From: Candidatus Marinamargulisbacteria bacterium SCGC AAA071-K20
Lineage (GTDB): Bacteria > Margulisbacteria > Marinamargulisbacteria > GCA-2716485 > AAA071-K20
DNA: 13,305 nucleotides
Assembly: GCA_003265975.1 (NCBI GenBank)
Contig: QFBU01000037.1
Span: 1-13,305, forward strand
Direction of reading: 5' to 3'
Position numbers and translations under genes: made by a program. Shown here piece after piece: positions 7,786 to 13,305 of the stretch (the stretch's first letter is position 1; every line of letters starts with the position of its first letter). Below the pieces are notes generated by a model. It did no database searches. It saw only the letters and a list, made by a program, of their open reading frames with translations, and was not told where the DNA came from.

Positions 7786-8884
7786 GATGAATATTATGAG
7801 TTAATAATGGGGTTTCCCCTAAGTCGTTACCCAACTCTTCTCCAAAAAATGCATAGTTAAGTGTGAATATTTTAAGATTCAATCCTAAGCCGCCAACGAT
7901 GTACCCTTGATTAACGCCACCTCTAAATTCTAGAACTGATACCTTCTTTTCAGCACCTAGGTGAAGTCTCTTAAAAAAGCTTCCATTGTCGTCAATTAAA
8001 TTATAGTCAGCAGCTAACGTTGTTTTGTTCAAAACGGGTAATTGTGTTTCAAAGCTAGTTCCTAAAACAGCAATTAAAGGATCTCTAGTTTTAATTTCTG
8101 AAGAAGAATTTGTAAGATCCTTAGTCCCACTTAAACTACTTACTAAGTTCTTGATTGTAAGTCCCATCATACCGGTAGCTTTTTTGTTATCGAAAGGAAT
8201 TAATAAACCTGTGTCTATTCCAAATCCGCTAAGGGAATACAAGTCAACATCAGCTTCATCTATACCATTTATCATTCTAAGTAACTCCGACTGTGTCCAT
8301 TCGATAGTATCTTCACCAGACACTTTGTCGTAAATGATCTTCTTTGAAACATATTTAGGAGATACCCCTAAAAGAACCACTCTATTATTAATTTTTATAG
8401 GTCGTGCATATCCAAAAGCAAAATTAGACTCTGTACCGCCAGTAAGTTCTAGACCAGGTGCACTTTTACGCTTTAGAGCTCCAGATATCTGCCCATTAGT
8501 AAAGTGAGAAAAACCCATATTTTGTTTAGTAAAAGAAACAAGAGGAGTAAGCCTTACTTTTCCACCAAGTTTTAGTGGTGTTAAGTCTTTTAACATTTCA
8601 ATTTGTCTACTTTCGTCAGTCTCACTTTGGATATCTGAAAGTTTTGATAAGTTTGAAATAAGCTCTTTATTAAACCCAACATTGAGATGCAATAAATCAA
8701 TGTCAACGCCTTCAATTAAGGCTAATTTTGCAGGATTGCTTTGAAATTGAGAAAGTTGGGTAAATGTAGCAACACTTACGCCACCCATGGCTTTTTGTTG
8801 GATAGTGTAATTTTCTATACTAACAGCGTGTAAAGATGAAACGAATAAGCTTATTAAAATAATTGGTACGTAATATAATTTCAT
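7769..8884 (-). CDS. outer-membrane beta-barrel protein, TraF_2/FadL-like
   Basis: 371 residues. The Sec signal peptide is at 1-20 (cleavage after SLHA), followed by an AMGGVSVA segment and then SNPAKLA (about 51-57). These fit the opening of TraF_2-type and FadL-like outer-membrane proteins (usually AxGMGGxxVA then NPAxL). The rest is made of alternating amphipathic strands, and the protein ends in HLGFSF with a terminal Phe, the usual BAM recognition signal. There is no TonB box or plug domain, so this is not a BtuB-type receptor. A good ribosome-binding site (AGAGGA, 8893-8898) lies 8 nt before its ATG, inside the end of the lipoprotein gene. Its 3' end overlaps btuF by 17 nt. Co-transcription with the importer suggests an outer-membrane role in the same uptake route. 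The TraF_2 name does not imply conjugation. Confidence 0.75.
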   Translation of the reverse strand: MKLYYVPIILISLFVSSLHAVSIENYTIQQKAMGGVSVATFTQLSQFQSNPAKLALIEGVDIDLLHLNVGFNKELISNLSKLSDIQSETDESRQIEMLKDLTPLKLGGKVRLTPLVSFTKQNMGFSHFTNGQISGALKRKSAPGLELTGGTESNFAFGYARPIKINNRVVLLGVSPKYVSKKIIYDKVSGEDTIEWTQSELLRMINGIDEADVDLYSLSGFGIDTGLLIPFDNKKATGMMGLTIKNLVSSLSGTKDLTNSSSEIKTRDPLIAVLGTSFETQLPVLNKTTLAADYNLIDDNGSFFKRLHLGAEKKVSVLEFRGGVNQGYIVGGLGLNLKIFTLNYAFFGEELGNDLGETPLLTHNIHLGFSF

Positions 8885-8888
8885 TTAT

Positions 8889-9737
8889 TTAGTCCTCTGC
8901 AAAAATTGTATCTAACTGACTTTCTATAGTAAGTAATTCAGCTGAAGTGGGCTGATCATCCCCAGAAACCCCGGCATAACTAACTCCGTTATACGTCCCT
9001 CCGGCTTTTACGACGGTGTAAAGGGCTTCGCTTTCTTTGATGTTGGTATTGGTATCTGTAATCGCTTTTTGTTGATCAGAGGTTAATGAGGCTGAGTCCT
9101 TAAATCCCTCATCCGCATTTGAAGAGTAGTCAGACAACACAATTGGAGAAGACTCACCGGCTGGCTTTACCATCCCAACTAAACTATCCCAATAGGTCTC
9201 TGTTGTATCTTTTTGACTTAGATCGCCAGCTGAAGTTACCTCAAATACCTTTTTAATGCTATCAACAACTAGTAAGGTATTTACAACACCTTTAAGCAAG
9301 TTTTGATCTTCGTTTACATTACTGGTAGAGTCTACACTTTCTGCATTTTCAATGGCTTGAGAAGCAGCAAGTAAGTCATCATATTTACCTTCAATATCAA
9401 TTAAATTTAAAGCACCTGCGTCTTCGTCAGTGGCGGCACTTGCGATATCGGCAAATAAGTCTAAGGTTGAAAGTTCAGCCTTACCAAGGGTTGCTTCTGC
9501 CTTAATAAAATAGGCATTCTGCTTTTCAGAATTACTAGAGTCTGCTGATGCTATTATTTTTTCAGTATCCGAAATAATTTCTACGTAATCTGCAGTCGTG
9601 CTTGCGTTTTCAATTTTTGTGGTGAGATCATTAGCTGCATCTTTGTTTTCAAAACCTTCAAAGATATTTGAGCCACAAGAAACAAGTGTGAGTGAAAGCA
9701 AAATACAAATAAATGCTTTAATGGTTGTTTTTATCAT
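8889..9737 (-). CDS. lipoprotein of unknown function, first gene of importer operon
   Basis: 282 residues. The N-terminus has two lysines, a hydrophobic core and the lipobox LVSC at 18-21, followed by Gly at +2, which in the E. coli Lol system would send it to the outer membrane. The mature part is rich in Ala, Ser, Asp and Thr, acidic, and mainly helical, with TPR-like helix spacing in the first half (about 45-110), but no motif I can name. It ends in FAED. It is separated by only 4 nt from the beta-barrel gene and heads the transcript that continues into btuFCD. It could be a barrel partner or a surface substrate-capture protein. It does not resemble the beta-propeller BtuG. Function unknown. 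Confidence 0.75.
   Translation of the reverse strand: MIKTTIKAFICILLSLTLVSCGSNIFEGFENKDAANDLTTKIENASTTADYVEIISDTEKIIASADSSNSEKQNAYFIKAEATLGKAELSTLDLFADIASAATDEDAGALNLIDIEGKYDDLLAASQAIENAESVDSTSNVNEDQNLLKGVVNTLLVVDSIKKVFEVTSAGDLSQKDTTETYWDSLVGMVKPAGESSPIVLSDYSSNADEGFKDSASLTSDQQKAITDTNTNIKESEALYTVVKAGGTYNGVSYAGVSGDDQPTSAELLTIESQLDTIFAED
8893..8898 (-). promoter_or_regulatory. ribosome-binding site of beta-barrel gene
   Basis: AGAGGA on the minus strand ends 8 nt before the barrel ATG at 8884 and lies in the last codons of the lipoprotein gene. It shows that this organism uses Shine-Dalgarno sites inside operons, in contrast to the first genes of transcripts here. Confidence 0.6.
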
Positions 9738-9769
9738 AATGCCTGCCCTTTTTGGTTATATTTCAAAAA

Positions 9770-9798
9770 ATTATATCAAATAATACATGATCTAGGAA
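9770..9798 (-). promoter_or_regulatory. promoter of lipoprotein-barrel-btuFCD operon
   Basis: On the minus strand there is a perfect -10 box TATAAT (9770-9775) with a weak -35 (TTCCTA, 9793-9798) at 17 bp. The transcript would start near 9763, leaving a leader of about 25 nt that contains AGGGCAGG shortly before the ATG at 9737. That leader is too short for a cobalamin riboswitch. Confidence 0.5.
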
Positions 9799-9825
9799 AT
9801 GAAATAGTGGTCTTCTCCTTATTTC

Positions 9826-9834
9826 TGATAGAAT
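9826..9834 (+). promoter_or_regulatory. extended -10 promoter of TrpD2-like gene
   Basis: TG at 9826-9827, one spacer base, then TAGAAT (9829-9834) make an extended -10 element. It ends 6 nt before the ATG at 9841. No -35 box or ribosome-binding site is seen, so the mRNA would be leaderless or nearly so. Confidence 0.4.
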
Positions 9835-9840
9835 CATTTA

Positions 9841-11133
9841 ATGACAACTATCCATCAAGATAATCTAGTTCAGCTTCTGAAAAAAAAGGGAATTGGTAAA
9901 ACAATGAGTAAATCACTCAACGATAGTGATTGTACCCAAGCGATTGCTCTTTTATCTAATGACGATTGTAGTCTTACAACAAAAGCCACTTTAATAACGG
10001 CTCTACTTTGTTTAGATAATAATGACGACGAACAAAAATTACTTTCAGACTTAAAATCACTTAACACTTTGGACAAACAACTAAGTCCGCTTTTAAATTT
10101 ACAAACGACATCATCTACTCTTTTTAATTGTGCACTTCAAGTAATCTCCAATTCCCCACTAAGTTATGACGATGCAAAAAAAGCCTTTTTATTAATTTTA
10201 GACCCGTCAGAAAAAGAACTTGAAAAAGCAATTTTGCTTGAAGCCCTGCGACTAAAAGAAGAAAGCTTTGACGAAAACACCGCCTGTCTTGATCTCTTTT
10301 TTGAGCGCGCTAATCATCACCCCGTTGACGCTCCACTTCTCATAGACATCGCAACTCCATATGACGGGTTCAACCGCCACCTACTACTACTTCCCTTTGT
10401 TGCAGCCCTTCTTGGATCACTTGGATTCTCTACAATTCTTCATGGCTTAGACCAAGTCTCTCCCAAATTTGGACAAACTATCCACCAGCTTTTAAAAGCT
10501 GCAGGTAAAAATCCATTAAAATCTACAATAGAAGTTGCTAATGATTTAATGAACACAGATATTTCTTGGGGATACCTAGACCAGTCGATTAGTTTTTCTG
10601 AACTTTACGACTTAAACTCTCTTAGAAAAAATATGGTAAAACGGCCATTACTTGCCACCATGGAAAAAATTCTACAACCACTCTACTCTCCTCATAAAAA
10701 CCTTATTGTCACTGGTTATACCCATCCAGCCTATAAAGAAAAAACAGTTCAACTACTTCAACATCTAAATAAATGGGACGGCGCTTTAATTGTAAGAGGA
10801 ACCGAAGGTTCGCCACAACTTGGCCTAGACCGACGCGCACCAAGTGTAAATATTAAAAATAATGACGTATTAGAAGCATATCTTGCTCCGGAACAATTTA
10901 ATTTAGAACGGTCTGAAAAGATCGAAGCCAACAAAGACCTAACTATTGAAAACTCACTAGAACAAGGCGTGGCTGCCTTAAATGGGAAAAAAGGGTTCGT
11001 TCTAGACTCCATTAAATACCAAGTATTCACAATACTAAGTCAATTTAATTTATTACAAAACGACGACTTGATTTCTCGAGTGAATGAAAGCATACAAACT
11101 AAAAAAGCCCTGAGTCACTGGTCTAACTTTTAA
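9841..11133 (+). CDS. TrpD2/YbiB-like protein (anthranilate phosphoribosyltransferase-like fold)
   Basis: 430 residues. The C-terminal two thirds match the anthranilate phosphoribosyltransferase-like family. Visible motifs are ATPYDGFNR (171-179), LHGLDQVSPKFGQ (200-212), the corresponding TrpD loop region, KRPLLATMEKI (267-277), TGYTHPAYKEK (291-301) and RGTEGSPQLGLDRR (319-332). They resemble most the cyanobacterial-type paralogue (ATPYDG, PTKYG, KRPPLATLE). The glycine-rich GTGGD phosphoribosyl-pyrophosphate motif of genuine TrpD is absent, and no other trp gene is near, so tryptophan synthesis is unlikely. The E. coli relative YbiB is reported to bind nucleic acids and to be LexA-controlled. 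The first about 155 residues are a helical, Leu/Asp-rich region with no family I recognise; part may be the usual TrpD alpha-domain. It is divergent from the lipoprotein gene and stands alone. Confidence 0.8.
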   Translation: MTTIHQDNLVQLLKKKGIGKTMSKSLNDSDCTQAIALLSNDDCSLTTKATLITALLCLDNNDDEQKLLSDLKSLNTLDKQLSPLLNLQTTSSTLFNCALQVISNSPLSYDDAKKAFLLILDPSEKELEKAILLEALRLKEESFDENTACLDLFFERANHHPVDAPLLIDIATPYDGFNRHLLLLPFVAALLGSLGFSTILHGLDQVSPKFGQTIHQLLKAAGKNPLKSTIEVANDLMNTDISWGYLDQSISFSELYDLNSLRKNMVKRPLLATMEKILQPLYSPHKNLIVTGYTHPAYKEKTVQLLQHLNKWDGALIVRGTEGSPQLGLDRRAPSVNIKNNDVLEAYLAPEQFNLERSEKIEANKDLTIENSLEQGVAALNGKKGFVLDSIKYQVFTILSQFNLLQNDDLISRVNESIQTKKALSHWSNF

Positions 11134-11138
11134 TTATT

Positions 11139-11365
11139 ATGAAATTCTCTAAAAATAATAGTCACAGGACAACCATTGTTTTATAAAGTAATTGCGAAAC
11201 AAATTGTCGACATTTACTGACTCAAGCTTTTTAAATGAAAAGGGATTTGTAGAAGCATTAACTGATCCTAGCCCACTTACCCGTCGAGATGATATTGGAT
11301 CACGTTGTAAAGATTTATTGGTGGCATTAAACGATAAGCCCCCGGGACTTATCAAGTCATGGTAA
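11139..11365 (+). pseudogene. frame-broken small gene remnant
   Basis: An ATG at 11139, six bases after the previous stop, opens 15 codons (MKFSKNNSHRTTIVL) to a TAA at 11184. The next frame reads FYKVIAKQIVDIY to a TGA at 11218, and the third frame runs from 11192 to a TAA at 11363-11365, including FVEALTDPSPLTRRDDIG and DLLVALNDKPPGLIKSW. Joined across two shifts these make a plausible soluble protein of about 75 residues. I recognise no family. Alternatively only the third segment is a real 57-codon gene with a TTG start at 11192, overlapping the next ORF by 7 nt. Confidence 0.35.
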
Positions 11366-11616
11366 TTCTTAAAGGAAACTCAACAACGAAAGGACATGTA
11401 TTTAGTATTGGTTTAAATAAGTCTTCAGGAAATAAAACGTCTTATATTTTTAATGAAGTTTTCAAAAACGAAACATTTTTTACAAGTAAAAAAGACGCCA
11501 ATTTAGAACGTCTATCAGATGAAATTTCTAATAGGTTTAGACTAAGACAATTCGAATTGAAGTCAACTTATACACACTGTCAATTTTTCATGCTTAATTT
11601 ACTAGGTTCCGCTTAA
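11359..11616 (+). CDS. 85-residue hypothetical protein, possibly continuing the remnant upstream
   Basis: The ATG at 11359 overlaps the previous reading frame's stop (ATGGTAA), which is either translational coupling or the next frame break of one decayed gene. The 85 residues are polar and basic, with few hydrophobic stretches (for example KNETFFTSKKDANLERLSDE). There is no signal peptide or recognisable motif. No ribosome-binding site of quality precedes it. It ends 9 bases before the stop of a minus-strand remnant. It may be a real small protein or the 3' part of the pseudogene at 11139. Confidence 0.35.
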   Translation: MVILKGNSTTKGHVFSIGLNKSSGNKTSYIFNEVFKNETFFTSKKDANLERLSDEISNRFRLRQFELKSTYTHCQFFMLNLLGSA

Positions 11617-11625
11617 ACTTGCCTT

Positions 11626-11929
11626 TTATTCTGGACTCATTAAGGTATCACATAAGTCGTCCATATTAGGTCGAATATCCTGATCAGAGATATCTAGCAA
11701 TAAGGCGGCCCTCAAGTCTTCTGAAACAAGTACATCAGTAGAATCATTTAAGAACGTTCTTGCGCTGTCCACCCAGTCAAGCCACAGCTTCTTCGACCGC
11801 AGTTGTACGAGCTGCTGCTGATTTACCAGAACCAGATGAGTCTGCTGCAGAAGAATAATCGCTTGAATAATAAGATGAACGGGACCTAGAAGATCCAAAA
11901 GACCCTCCCCGAGTACTTAAATCTCCCTT
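11626..11929 (-). pseudogene. Ser/Gly-rich protein remnant with frame break
   Basis: On the minus strand one frame is open from 11929 to a TGA at 11777-11779 and encodes a Ser/Gly/Tyr-rich run (TRGGSFGSSRSRSSYYSS) followed by an Ala-rich segment ending AVEEAVA. The next frame continues at the same point as DWVDSARTFLNDSTDVLVSE and on to the TAA at 11626-11628, ending TLMSPE. The two read smoothly into each other, so one base appears to have been gained or lost. No start codon exists upstream in the first frame: a TAA at 11930-11932 closes it and there is no signal peptide. The GGSFxSRSRSS style recalls DUF1517-type proteins, a weak resemblance. Most likely a truncated, frameshifted gene. Confidence 0.5.
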
Positions 11930-12034
11930 TTATATACGTTTTCCAATTTATTTATCGTTTATTTTCTAGAAATATTTCAGTTAGTAAATCTAGGCACCTT
12001 TCGGTCGGCCAGATAATCTAGTACACTTTTCATC

Positions 12035-13249
12035 ATGAACACCTTATCTAAACCAGAGCTACTTGCTCCAGCAGGTAATCTAGAAAAACTTAAAATTGCG
12101 CTTTTGTACGGTGCAGACGCCGTTTATGTTGGTGGCCATGTATTTGGACTTAGAAAATATGCTGACAATTTTTCAGAGACCCAATTAGAACAAGGCATCG
12201 CTTTTGCTAACTCTCTTAATAAGCGAGTTTACTTAGTATTAAATGGATTTGCCCATAACCAAGACCTCGATCAATTATTACCTTATTTCAAAATATTAAA
12301 TAAACTAAAACCTCATGGCTTAATAATTTCTGATATGGGAATTGTGCAATTAGCCAAAGCTCACACAAACATCCCTATTCATATTTCAACTCAAGCCAGT
12401 GTCACAAATAAGTACACCACTAAACTGTATAAAGACGCGGGGGCGAAACGAGTCATTCTTGCAAGAGAGGTTAGTATAGAAGACTGCAAAGAAATCAAAG
12501 CGTATACCGACATTGAGCTAGAAGTATTTGTTCATGGGGCGATGTGCGCTAGTTATTCGGGAAAATGTATTATCTCAAACTACAGCGCAGGGCGAGACTC
12601 CAATAGAGGTGGGTGTGTGCAAAGTTGTAGACATAAATATCATTTATTTGATCCAGAAACCAAAGAAGAAGTAGATCAAAAGCATATTATGAATGCCAAA
12701 GACCTGATGGCGGTTAACTTGTTACCAGACTTAATAATCTCGGGAGTAGATAGTTTAAAAGTCGAAGGACGAATGAAGTCCAATATGTATGTAGCTAATA
12801 TTAGCAAAGTGTACAGACAAGCCATTGATTATTGTTTTGATTGTATTGTAAATAAAAAAGAAATCAATCCTGAAAAAATAAATACTTGGCAACTAGAGCT
12901 CTCAAAAGTGTCTAATAGAAGCTTTTCAACAGGCGGCTTAGAAGACCGCCCCTTTTCTGAGTCAATTCGTTATAATTTCGACAAATACGAAAAAGACGTT
13001 GACTATATTGGAACCGTTAAAGACTGCTTAAATGATGCTTTAATTATTGAAAACAAAGTCCCTTTTGAAGTAGGCGATCAATTAGAACTTGTAAGTCCGA
13101 GCCATGACACTCAGACTTTTCAAGTTACAAATTTTTTTGATTTAAGAGGAAATCGTCTAGAAAAGTCTAAGCCCAACTCCATCGTATCTCTTCCGTTTGA
13201 AGGTCATAAAGAAAAATACTCTCTGTTGAGAAAGTGCCTATCCGCCTGA
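12035..13249 (+). CDS. trhP: U32-family protein, TrhP/YrrO-type tRNA uridine hydroxylation
   Basis: 404 residues, annotated in many genomes as peptidase U32, but the family members studied act on RNA or quinones. TrhP/YrrO supports prephenate-dependent 5-hydroxylation of uridine 34 in tRNA. The sequence opens with PELLAPAGNLEKLKIAL (7-23) and GADAVYVGG, the standard TIM-barrel start. The U32 signature is EVFVHGAMCASYSGKC (163-178), followed by RGGCVQSCR (191-199). This gives Cys171, Cys178, Cys194 and Cys198, candidates for iron-sulfur ligands. DSLKVEGRMKS (239-249) and a C-terminal beta-rich domain (about 320-400) complete the short TrhP layout. It is shorter than E. coli TrhP (about 450) and close to B. 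subtilis YrrO. The ATG start at 12035 gives the exact family N-terminus. No ribosome-binding site is seen. Whether it is TrhP or another U32 member is inferred from length and motifs. Confidence 0.88.
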   Translation: MNTLSKPELLAPAGNLEKLKIALLYGADAVYVGGHVFGLRKYADNFSETQLEQGIAFANSLNKRVYLVLNGFAHNQDLDQLLPYFKILNKLKPHGLIISDMGIVQLAKAHTNIPIHISTQASVTNKYTTKLYKDAGAKRVILAREVSIEDCKEIKAYTDIELEVFVHGAMCASYSGKCIISNYSAGRDSNRGGCVQSCRHKYHLFDPETKEEVDQKHIMNAKDLMAVNLLPDLIISGVDSLKVEGRMKSNMYVANISKVYRQAIDYCFDCIVNKKEINPEKINTWQLELSKVSNRSFSTGGLEDRPFSESIRYNFDKYEKDVDYIGTVKDCLNDALIIENKVPFEVGDQLELVSPSHDTQTFQVTNFFDLRGNRLEKSKPNSIVSLPFEGHKEKYSLLRKCLSA

Positions 13250-13305
13250 ACGTTTATCCATTATGTCTTTGAACGTTTGACCACCCAAGACCTGATCTCT
13301 TTGTG
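13238..13305 (-). CDS. C-terminal end of a convergent gene, cut by window edge
   Basis: On the minus strand one frame is open from the window edge to a TAG at 13238-13240 and encodes 21 full codons ending VLGGQTFKDIMDKRSGG. The other minus frames are closed by stops and read less like protein. The end would overlap the U32 gene's 3' end by 12 nt, similar to the tight convergent ends at 5295-5298. Too short for a family call. Confidence 0.4.
   Translation of the reverse strand, partial: QRDQVLGGQTFKDIMDKRSGG

Larger units (their letters stand above)
11134..12034. other. 900-bp region of gene remnants without a convincing intact gene
   Basis: Between the TrpD2-like and U32 genes, no frame on either strand shows a full protein with start signals. 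Protein-like segments switch frame repeatedly: on the plus strand 11139-11616 and on the minus strand 11626-11929. From about 11930 to 12034 there is AT-rich sequence that should hold the U32 promoter (candidate TACACT at 12022-12027). No inverted terminal repeats, transposase motifs or tRNA were seen. Confidence 0.6.

Noticed and set aside
7769..8884. Conjugation gene because of TraF_2 resemblance
   Set aside because: The family name is inherited from a distant resemblance. No other conjugation gene is present, and the protein looks like an outer-membrane barrel.
9870..11030. Minus-strand frames opposite the TrpD2-like gene (9870-10076, 10758-11030)
   Set aside because: They are antisense to conserved motifs and have no independent coding signals.
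11149..11355. Minus-strand open frame of 68 codons
   Set aside because: Its translation is less protein-like than the plus-strand frame on the same bases, and it has no start signals.
11777..11779. Programmed +1 frameshift as in release factor 2 genes
   Set aside because: The codon before the TGA (GCT) would slip poorly, there is no internal Shine-Dalgarno-like site just upstream, and the gene has no start codon. Decay is simpler.
11780..11898. First part of a 90-codon minus-strand frame starting with ATG at 11898
   Set aside because: Its first about 40 residues are an out-of-frame reading of the Ser/Gly-rich segment; only the part after the frame junction looks like real protein.
11977..12036. 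Minus-strand mini-ORF of 19 codons (MMKSVLDYLADRKVPRFTN) opposite the U32 start region
   Set aside because: It has no ribosome-binding site, and it falls where the U32 promoter must be.

Overview
The window is AT-rich bacterial DNA with tightly packed genes. It comes from a diderm (Gram-negative-type) organism: it encodes a lipoprotein with a clean lipobox and an outer-membrane beta-barrel-type protein ending in aromatic residues. I cannot assign the phylum. The TrpD-like protein (9841-11133) carries motifs I associate with the cyanobacterial branch of that family. A Ser/Gly-rich remnant (11626-11929) also recalls a cyanobacterial family. Together these hint weakly at a lineage near Cyanobacteria, such as Margulisbacteria. 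No rRNA, tRNA, CRISPR array or intact mobile element is visible.

Layout. 3-1298 (+) is the 3' part of an alpha-helical, HEAT-like repeat protein with an acidic tail. It converges on metH (1383-4844, -), a full-length cobalamin-dependent methionine synthase with all four modules. Upstream of metH is a short divergent region with a perfect 8-bp inverted repeat over a candidate promoter, then a small MORN-like membrane protein (4957-5298, +) with a doubtful start. 5295-9737 (-) is one compact five-gene block, in transcription order: lipoprotein, beta-barrel protein, periplasmic binding protein, FecCD/BtuC permease, ATPase. The junctions are a 4-nt gap or overlaps of 17, 4 and 4 nt. A TATAAT-type promoter precedes the lipoprotein gene. 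Divergently, 9841-11133 (+) encodes a TrpD2/YbiB-like protein.

11134-12034 holds no convincing intact gene. It contains frame-broken remnants on both strands. 12035-13249 (+) is a U32-family protein of the tRNA-hydroxylation (TrhP/YrrO) type with its cysteine cluster. The last 68 bases hold the end of a probable convergent minus-strand gene.

How the genes fit together. MetH needs a corrinoid, and the adjacent ABC importer most resembles BtuFCD, so the central region reads as cobalamin uptake and use. The unusual element is the pair of envelope proteins at the head of the transporter operon. They may form its outer-membrane side. I see no cobalamin or SAM riboswitch ahead of either unit.
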